A stretch of 45,000 nucleotides of DNA from positions 57,501-102,500 of the forward strand of contig CASHSZ010000128.1 in the NCBI GenBank assembly GCA_949358305.1, written 5' to 3'. Position 1 is the stretch's first letter. Every line of letters begins with the position of its first letter. This DNA is from Strigamia acuminata (Eukaryota > Arthropoda > Chilopoda > Geophilomorpha > Linotaeniidae). The position numbers and the translations under genes are program-made. Positions 34,336 to 44,790 of this stretch are shown piece by piece. The notes beneath the pieces are model-generated. The model had not been told where the DNA came from, ran no database searches, and was given only the letters and a program-made list of their open reading frames with translations.

Positions 34336-34889
34336 CGGTGTTGATCGTTTTTCGTTCGTCGAACTAATCCCGAATTTCTCTCGCAGGTGCTCCGTCTACA
34401 CGACCAAAGAGGGCCTGGCCCGCAAAGAGCACGCTTGCTACCGGCACATCGCGAATGTCCTCCGAGGCGAGTCGGCGAGTTGGCGGATGAGCGCGTTTAA
34501 AGGGACCACCAGCGCGCGAGAAGACCTGGTGACGGACCAACACGAGGCGTTGATCAGAGACAAGGCGGTGGTACGGGTTAACGAATCGTTCGCTCGTTCG
34601 TTTGTTTGTTCGCTCGTTTAAATTTCCATTCACGTTTCAGAGTCGATGGCTGGTTCGCAAGATCGAGGGTCTCTACGAAGCGGAGGTCGGTTTGCTTCCA
34701 CCGAAAGGCATTCCCCGCATGCCGCCGGATCGTCTCGCGACGATAGTGCCCAAGGTCCTGGTCCCGGAGTACATGGTCCGGTTGATCGCGGCAACGGAGG
34801 ATATCGACCGAGACCACGCGGAGTTTCTATTGGAATACTGTGACCGTCCGCCGTATGCACTCGACGACCGGAGCTTCGAGTCGGTGTGA
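31277..34889 (+). CDS. Gene D: coiled-coil, double-finger, octapeptide-repeat, RS-domain and PHD-like protein
   Basis: Exons: 31277-31497, 31564-31867, 31940-32185, 32282-32515, 32687-32755, 32828-33958, 34062-34285, 34387-34570, 34641-34889. All introns are GT-AG and phases agree, giving about 950 residues. Exon 2 has an Asp/Asn/Gly tract and then a coiled coil (MQAKINTLEVELEELRSNLA). Exon 3 has finger 1 (CWLC, a long acidic insert, DHWRSVH) and exon 4 finger 2 (CPLCDTQP...HLWTKH), as in genes A-C, with the intron between them at the same place and phase. Exon 6 has 13 AEQRAKSA repeats, a Ser/Asp stretch and an Arg-Ser/Gln-Ser domain. Exon 7 is PHD-like: CX4C, CX2C, HX2C, CX2C in C4HC3 order. 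The last two exons form a folded-looking C-terminus ending RSFESV. A chromatin or RNA-linked nuclear role is inferred from the RS and PHD-like parts; no known orthologue is recognised. Confidence 0.8.
32578..32685. repeat. Intronic (CT)n-(CA)n dinucleotide run
   Basis: About 90 bp of CT followed by CA units directly before the acceptor of gene D exon 5, acting as an extreme polypyrimidine tract. Confidence 0.95.
32993..33304 (+). repeat. Coding 24-bp tandem repeat, 13 units
   Basis: GCCGAGCAACGCGCCAAATC plus CGCC repeated 13 times; the last two units are diverged. In gene D's frame it encodes AEQRAKSA. Because 24 is a multiple of 3 and the unit has no stop in any frame, all six frames stay open. 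Confidence 0.95.
33738..33935 (+). repeat. Coding CGGTCG/CAGTCG repeat (RS/QS domain of gene D)
   Basis: Hexanucleotide-type repeats encode alternating Arg-Ser and Gln-Ser with three SKESR-like blocks (about 33855-33895). It is typical in composition of RS domains of splicing and nuclear-speckle proteins. Confidence 0.9.
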
Positions 34890-35147
34890 GCGAGCGAGCG
34901 AGCGAGCGAGCGACCGACCGACTTAGAACGACCGACCGACCGACCGACCAACCGACTTAGAACGAACGACCGACCAACCGACTTAGAACGACCGACCGAC
35001 CGATTGACCGACCGACCGACCGACCGACTTAGAATGACGCGAGCTGGACAGGCAGACAGCGAGCGAGCGAGGTGGACGACCGAACGCGCGAGCGACATCG
35101 ACGACGTCGTCCGCGACCTATTTATTTATTTTTTTTATTTATTTTTT

Positions 35148-35222
<75 letters not shown>

Positions 35223-35235
35223 TTTTTCTCCATTC
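34890..35235. repeat. (GAGC)n/(GACC)n then (TTTA)n microsatellites after gene D
   Basis: The stop of gene D is followed by GAGC and ACCG repeats with repeated CGACTTAGAACGA (to about 35035) and then about 110 bp of TTTA units (35117-35228). It may form the 3' UTR. Confidence 0.85.
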
Positions 35236-35454
35236 GTTCATTCATTCGTTCACCCATTCATTTATTTATTTGTTTATGTATACATACATACATACATATA
35301 CACATGTATATATATACATTTTGTTGTTGTGTTATCTGCTCTCTCGAATAAATCAGCGAGTAAACCACACGCCTCGCCTCTCTCTCTCTTCATTTCTTCT
35401 CAAAAACGTTCAAATCAACCTACGAGGTTGAAACAAACAAAAAAGAAAGAAACC

Positions 35455-35548
35455 CGAAGTAAAGTAAAGTAAAGTAAAGTAAAGTAAAGTAAAGTAGAGT
35501 AGAGTAGAGTAGAGTAGAGTAGAGTAGAGTAGAGTAGAGTAGAGTAAA
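35455..35548. repeat. (AAAGT)n/(AGAGT)n pentanucleotide run
   Basis: Seven or eight AAAGT units and then about ten AGAGT units immediately precede tRNA-headed unit 1. Confidence 0.95.
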
Positions 35549-35553
35549 ATAGA

Positions 35554-35820
35554 GCACTCGAACCGAAAGCGACGAAATTCCAGACGACCACGAAGACGCT
35601 TTATCTTCGGCCCCGGGTGGCCGAGCGGGCAGGGTGACCTGCCGCACGGAGCTGGTGACCGAAGGTTCGCGTCCCGCTCTCCCCCGACTTTTCGTTGGCA
35701 ACATTGAATGATTGATTTGTATTAGTTGGTTTATTATACTGTGACAAGTTCTTGAAAATACTACTCTTCCGCAAGACTCGCGGGAGGGGGGGTCGAAGGT
35801 ATCGGCCCTTCTTTATTTTA
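35554..35820 (+). ncRNA. tRNA-headed Pol III-type unit 1 (family I)
   Basis: Box A TGGCCGAGCGG at 35618-35628 and box B GGTTCGCGTCC at 35664-35674 match tRNA internal promoters. The 3' part has hairpin 1 (CTTCCGC 35766-35772 with GCGGGAG 35780-35786) and hairpin 2 (GGGTCGA 35790-35796 with TCGGCCC 35802-35808), then a TTTT stop signal at 35816. It is either a SINE copy or a small RNA gene. Confidence 0.7.
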
Positions 35821-36000
35821 TTTCATTTTATTTTATTCTATTTTTAATTTTATTTCCACCTACCTATCTACCCGTCTGTTTATTTATTTGTTTATTTATT
35901 TGTTTATTTATTTATTTATTTATTTATTTCTTTCTTTCTTTCTTTCTTTTTTCTTCCTTTCGTCTCTTTTCCTCTCGTTCGTTCGGCCAAAATGAAACGA

Positions 36001-36288
36001 ATACTCGAATCGGAAGCGACGAAATTCTAGACGACCACGAGGACGCTTTATCTTCGGCCCCGGGTGGCCGAGCGAGTAGAGTGACCTACCGCACGGAGCT
36101 GGTGACCGAGAGTTCGAGTCCCGCTCTCCCGACTTTCCGTTTCTCCGAAATTATTCGGTAACATCTCTTTCTTTCTTCGTAATTACTCGTTATCGTACTA
36201 GTGGTTTATTAATACATTCTCATGGGCAATACTCTCCCGCAAGACCCGCGGGAGGGGGGGTCGAAGGTATCGGCCCTTCTTTATTTTA
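36001..36288 (+). ncRNA. tRNA-headed Pol III-type unit 2 (family I)
   Basis: Box A TGGCCGAGCGA at 36065-36075, box B AGTTCGAGTCC at 36111-36121. Hairpin 1 is CTCCCGC 36234-36240 with GCGGGAG 36248-36254. Hairpin 2 is GGGTCGA 36258-36264 with TCGGCCC 36270-36276. T-rich end follows. Confidence 0.7.
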
Positions 36289-36413
36289 TTTCACTTTATT
36301 TTCATTATTTTTTTTTTTCTATTTATTTTTTTTATTTCCACCCATTTATCTATTTATTCATTTATTCATTCGCGTCTCTCTTTCGTTCATTTGGCCAAAG
36401 TGAAGTAGAATAG

Positions 36414-36700
36414 AGTACTCGAATTGGGGCCGACACAATTCCAAGCCACTACGAGGGCGGTTTATCTTCGGCCCCGGGTGGCCGAGCGGGTAGGGTGACC
36501 TGCCGCACGGAGACGTGGACCGAAAGTTCGAGTCCCGCTCCCGCCGACTTTTCATTTCACCGATGTTTTCTCAGAAACCCTTCTTCTATGATTGATTTGT
36601 TACAAATGAGTACTTTACTAACGCATTCTCATGAATACTACTCTCTCGCAAGACCCGCGGGAGGGGGGGTCGAAGGTATCGGCCCTTCTTTATTTTATTC
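36414..36700 (+). ncRNA. tRNA-headed Pol III-type unit 3 (family I)
   Basis: Box A TGGCCGAGCGG at 36479-36489, box B AGTTCGAGTCC at 36525-36535. Hairpin 1 is CTCTCGC 36643-36649 with GCGGGAG 36657-36663 (one G-T wobble). Hairpin 2 is GGGTCGA 36667-36673 with TCGGCCC 36679-36685. Confidence 0.7.
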
Positions 36701-37148
36701 GACCTCCCTCCTCTCGTTCTTTTATTTTATTTCATTCCACTTTTTTATTTTATTTATTTTTTTTACTTATTTCTTTCCATTCTTCTCTCTTTTTATTCAT
36801 TCATTCATTCATTCATTCATTCATTCATTCATTTATTTGGTTCGTTTTGTTTTTATAAATACAGTCCGCGTCGTCAGGTGCCGCTCTACAGAGTTTGCGC
36901 CGCAGCAAAACAACACCCATTCCTACCTTTGACCCCGCTCGACGGCGTCATTCAATCCGCACGCACCATCGTCGAAAAAGAAAGAAAAAGAAACGAGAAA
37001 CGAGAAATAAACCAATAAAGAAAGACGAGCCAGCCGACCGACCAACTTTCCCGGTTCGTGTTTATTAATTTATTAATCAATTAATTGATTAATTGATTGG
37101 TTGGCTAAACGACCGTTTCGTCCGTTCGTTCGTTCGTTCGTTTAAGCC
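36701..37148. other. Flank between tRNA-headed units and piggyBac-derived gene
   Basis: Contains an ATTC run (36796-36835), an AT-rich block of ATTAATTGATT repeats (37060-37110) and TTCG repeats (37120-37142) just before the start codon. No gene; the promoter of the next gene is probably here. Confidence 0.5.
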
Positions 37149-38745
37149 ATGACGGACGGTTTCCCCAAAACGGACGCGGGCGCGCGCGTGTGGGTCGCCG
37201 CGACGACGTCGTACCGGCAGGACGTCGGTTTCGCCGGCGGGACGCCCGGCTACTGCGGTCGCTGCGTGCCGAGCAGCTCGGAGTTCGATTACTTCGAGGA
37301 GCTGTTCGGCGAGGCGGCCCGTTTCATCGTGACCGCGACGAATCGAGCCATCCGGAGAGAGGCGAGAGAGGAGGAAATGGCGCGAGCGCAGGTGCCGAGA
37401 AAAAAACAACGGTGACGATCCGCGACACTCACTCTCACGCTCGTTTTCGTTTTCGTTTTCGTTCTAGGTGCTCGCCGCGTCGCGGCCACGGCCACGAGGT
37501 CCAAAGTCCAGACGAACGACGGCGGCGACGACGACGACGACTGCTGCCGGTGGGAGCGTCGTGGCCGTTGCCGGTGGCAGCGGCACCCGACCCGGGGCGC
37601 GGTGCGCGGACCTGAGGGTGCGCCTCACCGCGGGCGACCGGGGGGCGGCCGACGCGGCCGCTCGACGACAATTAGCCCTTCCTCCCCTTCCTCCTCCTCC
37701 TCCTCCTCCTCCTCCTCCTCCTCTTCCTCGGCAGAGGGCACGTGGGCCGGTTCGACCCCTGGCGCTGGACGAGCTGTACGCGTACCTGGGCATTCTCGTG
37801 CTCACCGGTTACAACCGACAGCCCGAACTGCGCCACTACTGGCAGGGCGACAGGCCCGGCGATCTCGGCGCGCCGGCCGTCCGACGAGCGATGACGCGCC
37901 AACGGTTCGAAGAGGTTTCGCGTTATCTCCACTACAGCACGCAGCCGTCGTACCAGCGGCTGCGCGTTGGCGGGTCGGCGGCCGGCTCCGACGGCGGCAG
38001 CACGACGGGAGAGAGGGCGGCGTTCTTGAAGGAACGCGAACGAGACGACGGCACGACGAAAGTCCGTTTGTTCGCCGATCTGGTGAACAAGCGCTTTCGC
38101 GCGTGCCGCGAGCCCAGCCAAACTCTCTGCGTCGACGAATCGATGATCGCCTACCGGGGTCGATCGGAGATGAAGGTGCGTGCGGGGGTCGCCCTCCGAT
38201 CTCGTTTTTCTCTAACGTTCGTTCTTTCTTTCTTTCTTTCTTTCTTTCTTTAACGTTCTTCCCAGGTCCGTCAACCGGCCAAGCCCATCAAATGGGGCTT
38301 CGAGTTGTTCACACTATGCGACGCGGGCACCGCCTACGTGCTGAACGACGAGGCGCACATCGGCAAACGCGCCAAAATGTTCTTCGACCCGGACGAGGAG
38401 CCGGAGCCAGAGTGAGTCACTTCGTCGTCGCTGTTTCTCTCCTTCGTTCTCACAATTCCTTCTTTTTCTTTTCTCTTTTTTTCGTTTCCAGGTACCCGGG
38501 CAGCATCATCGGACGCATCGTCGTCTACGTCGCCAGGCACTACCTCGGCAAAGGGCACACGATTGCGTGCGACAATCGATTCACGTCCGCCGTGCTGTTC
38601 GAGCACCTCTTTGCCCGCCACAACACAATGGCCGTCGGGACGCTGCGGTCCAACGCGGCCCAAATGCCGCCCGACCTCCCGGACCCCAAGCGGTACCGAG
38701 CCAACGCGAGAGGTAAACCGCCCGCTCGCTCTTCGCATCGTCGGC

Positions 38746-38829
<84 letters not shown>

Positions 38830-39554
38830 CGATTGATTGATTGATTTCACTTCTTTTTTATTCATAGGCGATTTCCTGCATCGTCAGAGTGGCCGACTGT
38901 TGCTTACCTGGTGGAGGGACACGACGACCGTGAGTCTGCTCAGCACGAACGTCGACCCGTTGGCGGCGCCCGGGCACGTCTCCCGTCGCATCGGCGGCAA
39001 CAGGGTGGACGTCCGTTGCCCGGCGCCCGCGCTTTCGTACACGCGCAATTTCCACTGGGTGGACGTGCTGAACAGGCTGGTCTCCTCGTTCCGCATCGGG
39101 CGCCGTTCCCCGTACTGGCACCGGTACTTCTTCTTCCACAAGCTGAACCAAGGTGAGCGGGGCGCCGTTTGCCACCGATTAATCCGTCGCTAATTAATTC
39201 TCGCTTCTCTTCTCTTCTCTTCTTCCAGTGTGCGTCAACGCCCGAATCAATATGCTCGAGGCGACCTCGGGCGCGCGAGGCGGCCGATCGCAGCTGCAGT
39301 TCAGGAGAGCGCTCGCCACCCAACTCGTGTCTCGACGGGAGGGGGCCGTGCCGGGCGCGGCCCCCGCGCCCGGCGGACCCGTCGTCCACCGGCTCGAACA
39401 CACGTCCAAGAGCAAGCGGTGCAAGGTGTGTTACGTGCGCCGCAAGGAACGGCACGAGAGCAGTTGGTGGTGCGTCCCCTGCGAAATCAACCTGTGCCGG
39501 CCGAAACACGGTCGCGATTGTTTTCAGATCCACGTGGCCGGCGCGGACAAGTGA
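37149..39554 (+). CDS. PiggyBac transposable element-derived protein (DDE_Tnp_1_7 family), intron-containing
   Basis: Exons: 37149-37391, 37468-38175, 38266-38411, 38492-38712, 38868-39152, 39229-39554; about 640 residues, the usual size for the family. The RNase H-like transposase domain carries the three catalytic Asp: LCVDESMIAYRG (exon 2), IACDNRFTS (exon 4) and FHWVDVLNRLVSSF (exon 5). Other family hallmarks are LALDELYAYLGILVLTGYNR, KWGFELFTLCD and YWHRYFFFH. The C-terminal Cys-rich domain CKVCYVRRKERHE...WWCVPCEINLC...H is the family's zinc-binding tail. Exon 2 has a poly-Pro tract from CCT repeats. Active piggyBac copies normally lack introns; five introns and no visible terminal inverted repeats suggest a domesticated host gene, though all catalytic residues are intact. 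The exon 1 donor (CAG/GTGCCG) is weak; the alternative at 37412 breaks the frame. Confidence 0.88.
38743..38848. repeat. Intronic (GATT)n microsatellite
   Basis: About 26 GATT units fill most of the intron between exons 4 and 5 of the piggyBac-derived gene. (TTTC)n at 38222-38250 occupies the intron after exon 2. Confidence 0.95.
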
Positions 39555-39882
39555 CCGCGACGTTTCCACGACCGAGCGCGCGCCGACGCTCGGGCGGCCA
39601 ACCGGCCGGTTAATTTTGTTTTATTTCATTCCTCCATTTGCCAGAACGCGGCGGAGTAGTTTTGTTTGTTTTGCTTATTTATTTATTTATTCATTTATTC
39701 CATTTTTTTTGTAAGTTAATTTTATTATTTATTAACAAAGGCAACAATGACGACGTATTGTCGATGCCGACAAAGAAAAAGAAAAAAAAGAAAACAAACG
39801 AACAAATCAATAAAAACGAACAAAAACAGACAAGTGAAACGAAAACGTGTGAATTAATTAGCTCGATCGGCCAACCAATCAA
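39555..39882. other. Convergent intergenic region
   Basis: Lies between the stop of the piggyBac-derived gene (plus) and the stop of gene F (minus). AT-rich, with TTTA runs and A-rich segments that could hold polyadenylation signals for both strands (for example AATAAA at 39809). No gene. Confidence 0.5.
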
Positions 39883-41490
<1,608 letters not shown>

Positions 41491-41754
41491 CCGTAAAAAA
41501 AAAAAAATGGCGTCGGAGAAAAAAAAAACCTATGGCGTGGTCGGAATGCGACTGTCTGTCTGCCTGCCTGTCAGTCCGTCAGCCAGCCAGTCAGCTGACG
41601 ACACGAAAAAAATAAAAAAAAAATGAACAAACAAACAAACAAACAAATAAATAATAGTAATAATAATAATAATTATTATTAAACAAAAAATAATTAATAA
41701 CCGGTAACTAATTAACGACGATTAACAACGGCGAGAATGAATGGTAACGACGGC
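41491..41754. other. Upstream flank of gene F
   Basis: A-rich runs next to the start codon, GTCTGCCTGC/GTCAGCCAGC repeats (41553-41600), an AAAC/AAAT run (41624-41655) and AAT units (41656-41690). No gene. Confidence 0.5.
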
Positions 41755-42053
41755 GAACGTTGTCGTTGAAATTGGCGGCGCTTTATCATCGGCCCCGAGT
41801 GGCCGAGCGGGCAGGGTGACCTGCCGCACGGAGCTGGTGACCGAGGGTTCGAGTCCCGCTTCCCGCCGATTTTTCATTTCTGGCAAAAACTGTATTGTCA
41901 AACAAATACGCATTCCTGGGGTTTCGATTGATATTGCCCCGTTCCAGTTCGTTCGTCCATACTTATTAGTTCTCTTCAGATGGTGATGATGAACACTCTC
42001 CCGCGGGGTTGCGGGAGGGTGGGGGGGGAGTCGAAAGATTCGGCTCTCCTTTT
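41755..42053 (+). ncRNA. tRNA-headed Pol III-type unit 4 (family II)
   Basis: Box A TGGCCGAGCGG at 41800-41810, box B GGTTCGAGTCC at 41846-41856. The head is closed by ATCGGC (41788-41793) pairing with GCCGAT near 41866. Hairpin 1 is CTCCCGC 41998-42004 with GCGGGAG 42011-42017. Hairpin 2 is GAGTCGA 42028-42034 with TCGGCTC 42040-42046. TTTT terminator at 42050. Confidence 0.72.
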
Positions 42054-42194
42054 ATTTATTTATTTATTTTATTTTATTTTATTTTATTTTTTTCGTTTAC
42101 ATACATATATTTGTTTTTATTTTTATTCTTTTTCTTTTCTTTTCTTTTCTTTTTTTCCGAGATTCGAACAGAACTGCCGAGTTAAGTTAAGTTG

Positions 42195-42508
42195 GGCTAA
42201 AACAGAAAAGGAAGAAATTCGAAGCGACGGTTCTAGACGGCTACGAGGGCGGTTTATCTTCGGCCCCGGGTGGCCGAGCGGGCAGGGTGACCTGCCGCAC
42301 GGAGCTGGTGACCGAGGGTTCGAGTCCCGCTTCCCGCCGATTTTTCATTTCTGGCAAAAACTGTATCACAGAAACACTCATATCTATCTTAACATTGTCG
42401 AGTCTATTGCACGGTTGTGCGCCATTCTTTCTCTTCAGATAGTGAGGCACACTCTCTCGCGAGGTTGCGAGAGGGTGGGGGGAAGTCGGAAGATTCGGCT
42501 CTCCTTTT
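42195..42508 (+). ncRNA. tRNA-headed Pol III-type unit 5 (family II)
   Basis: Box A at 42271-42281, box B GGTTCGAGTCC at 42317-42327. Hairpin 1 is CTCTCGC 42454-42460 with GCGAGAG 42467-42473: both arms changed relative to unit 4 with pairing kept. Hairpin 2 (42484-42500) keeps pairing except at its outermost position. TTTT terminator follows. Confidence 0.72.
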
Positions 42509-42647
42509 GTTTTTATTTTTTTCGTTCATATTTTTGTTTTTATTTCTATTCTTTTTCTCTTCTCTTCTCTTCTTTTCTTTTTTTCTCTTTTCTTTTTTTT
42601 TTTTGTTTTTTCCTCCCCGAGATTCGAACGGGGCTGCCGAGTCGAGT

Positions 42648-42977
42648 TGGGTTAAAACAGAAAAGGAAGAAATTCGAAGCGACGAAATTCTAGACGGCCA
42701 CGAGGACGGTTTATCTTCGGGCCCGGGTGGCCGAGCGGGCAGGGTGACCTGCCGCACGGAGTTGGTGACCGAGAGTTCGAGTCCCGCTCCCGCCGACTTT
42801 TCATTTCCGACAAAGCTGTATTGTCAAACACGCATTCCACAGCATTTCAGTTGATATTGCCAAATATTGTGCCGTTCCAGTTTGGTCCCTTATTATTTCG
42901 AGATGGTGATGATGAACACTTTCCCGCGGGGTTGCGAGGGGGTGGGGGAGAGTCGAAAGATTCGGTTCTCCTTTTGT
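42648..42977 (+). ncRNA. tRNA-headed Pol III-type unit 6 (family II, slightly decayed)
   Basis: Box A at 42728-42738, box B AGTTCGAGTCC at 42774-42784. Hairpin 1 (42921-42940) has one mismatch and wobble pairs. Hairpin 2 is GAGTCGA 42950-42956 with TCGGTTC 42962-42968, intact through a G-T wobble. TTTT terminator after CTCC. Confidence 0.68.
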
Positions 42978-43646
42978 TTTTATTTTTATTTTTATTTTTA
43001 TTTATTTTGTTTTATTTTGTTTTATTTTTTATTTTTTAATTTTCAATTTTATTCAATTTTTCTCCCCCCCCCCCCCGTCGATCATCGTCGCCACCGTCTC
43101 GTGTGGCGGTCGGGTGAAAGGAAAAAAAAAAGAAAAAAAAAAAAAAAAAAAAAAAAGAAAGAAAACCCTTCGCATCACCTTATCCGCGATGTGTCGGGAG
43201 GGCGTCTGAGAACCCACTCGCCCATTCTCAGCGGCCGCATTTTCCAATTTTCGCCACCGGATGTCGCGCTCGCGTCACGCTCGTCCGTATCCCTCTCATC
43301 CCCACTCGTTGATCGACCTACTGGCTTCTTCGTCTCCCCTTTCGTCGCTCCTGCCGAGAAAGGTAAGCGAGATCGTCAATCGGATCGGGTCGGGTCGGAC
43401 CGAAACCAACTCGACCGATCGACACGCGTCCTCCCGTTTCTCGGCCGCCGACGCGCGACCGGGATTAATTGATTGGTTTGGTTCGGTTCGGTTCGGTTCG
43501 GTCCGATCGGCGAATTTTCTCTTTCGTACGTTCGTTCATTCGTTCGTTCGCTCACCCGTTTGTTTGTTTATTATTTAAATCTAGCCACTCCATTCGTTCG
43601 TCCATTTTTTTTTTTCCCCGTCAACATCCTCATCGCCGCCGCCGAC
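42978..43646. other. Upstream region of gene G with possible 5' untranslated exon
   Basis: Contains a C-run (43066-43077), a long A-run (43124-43158) and GGTTC repeats (43478-43500). A GTAAGC donor at 43363 and a CTAG acceptor at 43580-43583 suggest a 5' exon joined to the exon with the gene G start. A frame from the ATG at 43261 runs into this donor, but continuing it through the next exons hits a stop early in gene G exon 3. Confidence 0.4.
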
Positions 43647-44380
43647 ATGTCGGGACATCGCCGCGACCACCCTTCGTAAGTTTCGCGACCGTTTAGTTAG
43701 TCAGTCAGTCAGTCAGTCAGTCGGTTAGCTAGTTGGTTAATCGACCAGCCAACCGACCGACTTTCTTTTATCTTTATTTTTTTTTTTCTAAGGATTCCAC
43801 AGCCGCCGCCGCTGCCACGCTCCATGGTCGAGTGGAACCTGGGCGCGGGACGGGGCAGGGCGTCCCGATGGGCCGGTCGCGCGGCCCGCGGCTACCCGTG
43901 AGTACCGTGATCGATCAATTACTTGATTTATTTATTTATTTTAATTTCTTTTGGTTTTTTTTTTTTTTTTTTTTTTTTAGAATTCCACCGCCACCCATCA
44001 CGCCGGACATGGAGGTGATCGGCGCGGCGGTGGATGCGGCCGGTCGCTCCGCCGCGGCGTGCAGGGCGGCCGAGGGCGTCGCCCGCGCCCTCGAGTTTCC
44101 CGTTCCAGAGGTGGCCATGGCGGTGGGCACGACGTCGGTGGTCGTGGCGGCCCGCCTGGCCACGTGGGCGACCCGCGCGGCCTTCAGCTCGGTCGCGGCG
44201 GCCGTAGCGGTGGTCGCGGCCACGACGGGCAACGAGGAGGCGGTCGACGCCGTCGTCACGGCGGCCGGTGCGGTCGGGGCGACTGAGGCAGCCACCATCG
44301 CCGTCGACGAGGCCGCGACGGCGGTAGAGGCGAGCGCGCGAGGACTCCGTCGTTGCCGCGCCAGGAGCTCAACGATGTAA
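43647..44380 (+). CDS. Gene G: Ala-rich protein of unknown function
   Basis: Exons 43647-43675, 43793-43897 and 43981-44380 (both introns phase 2, GT-AG) give about 177 residues. The N-terminus is MSGHRRDHPS. Exons 2 and 3 both begin with a similar Pro-rich motif (IPQPPPLPR and IPPPPITPD). Exon 2 then has a Gly/Arg stretch (GAGRGRASRWAGRAARG). Exon 3 is about 40% Ala with Val, Thr and Gly in a helical-repeat pattern (VDAAGRSAAACRAAEGVARA), ending in an Arg-rich tail RGLRRCRARSSTM. Not recognised. The Ala-rich segment has several charged residues, which argues against a simple membrane anchor. Alternative frames in this GC-rich exon are also open, so the frame rests on splice phase. Confidence 0.5.
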
Positions 44381-44561
44381 CCGCCGCCACCACCACCATC
44401 GCTCCTCGTTCCATTTTTCAATTTTTCAATTTGTTAATTTGTCAATTTTTCGGTCGTCTTTCAATGTTTCTTTAAAATTTTTAGTTTTTTTTTTAATGTT
44501 TTAATGTGCAAATGTATAAACGATGTATAAAGAATGTATAAACAAATATAAAAACGAACAA

Positions 44562-44600
<39 letters not shown>

Positions 44601-44790
44601 GCATTTTATTTTTTGGCCTCAAATATGCAACGAGGGGGAAAAAAAAAAAAATAATAATAATAATAATATGATACCGCGGAACACCTGTCCACAGTTCACA
44701 CGGGGAATGAACAGACAAATAAATGAACAAGTAGATAAATAAATAAATAAATAAATAAATAAACGAATAAAATTCTCTCGGCCGCCACCC
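44381..44790. other. Convergent intergenic region of genes G and H
   Basis: T-run (44565-44598), A-run with AAT units (44638-44669) and an AAAT run (44736-44762). No gene. 3' ends of both neighbours should lie here. Confidence 0.5.

Noticed and set aside
44059-44286. Gly/Arg-rich plus frame inside gene G exon 3
   Set aside because: Overlaps the phase-consistent Ala-rich frame; stop-free only because of GC-rich composition.
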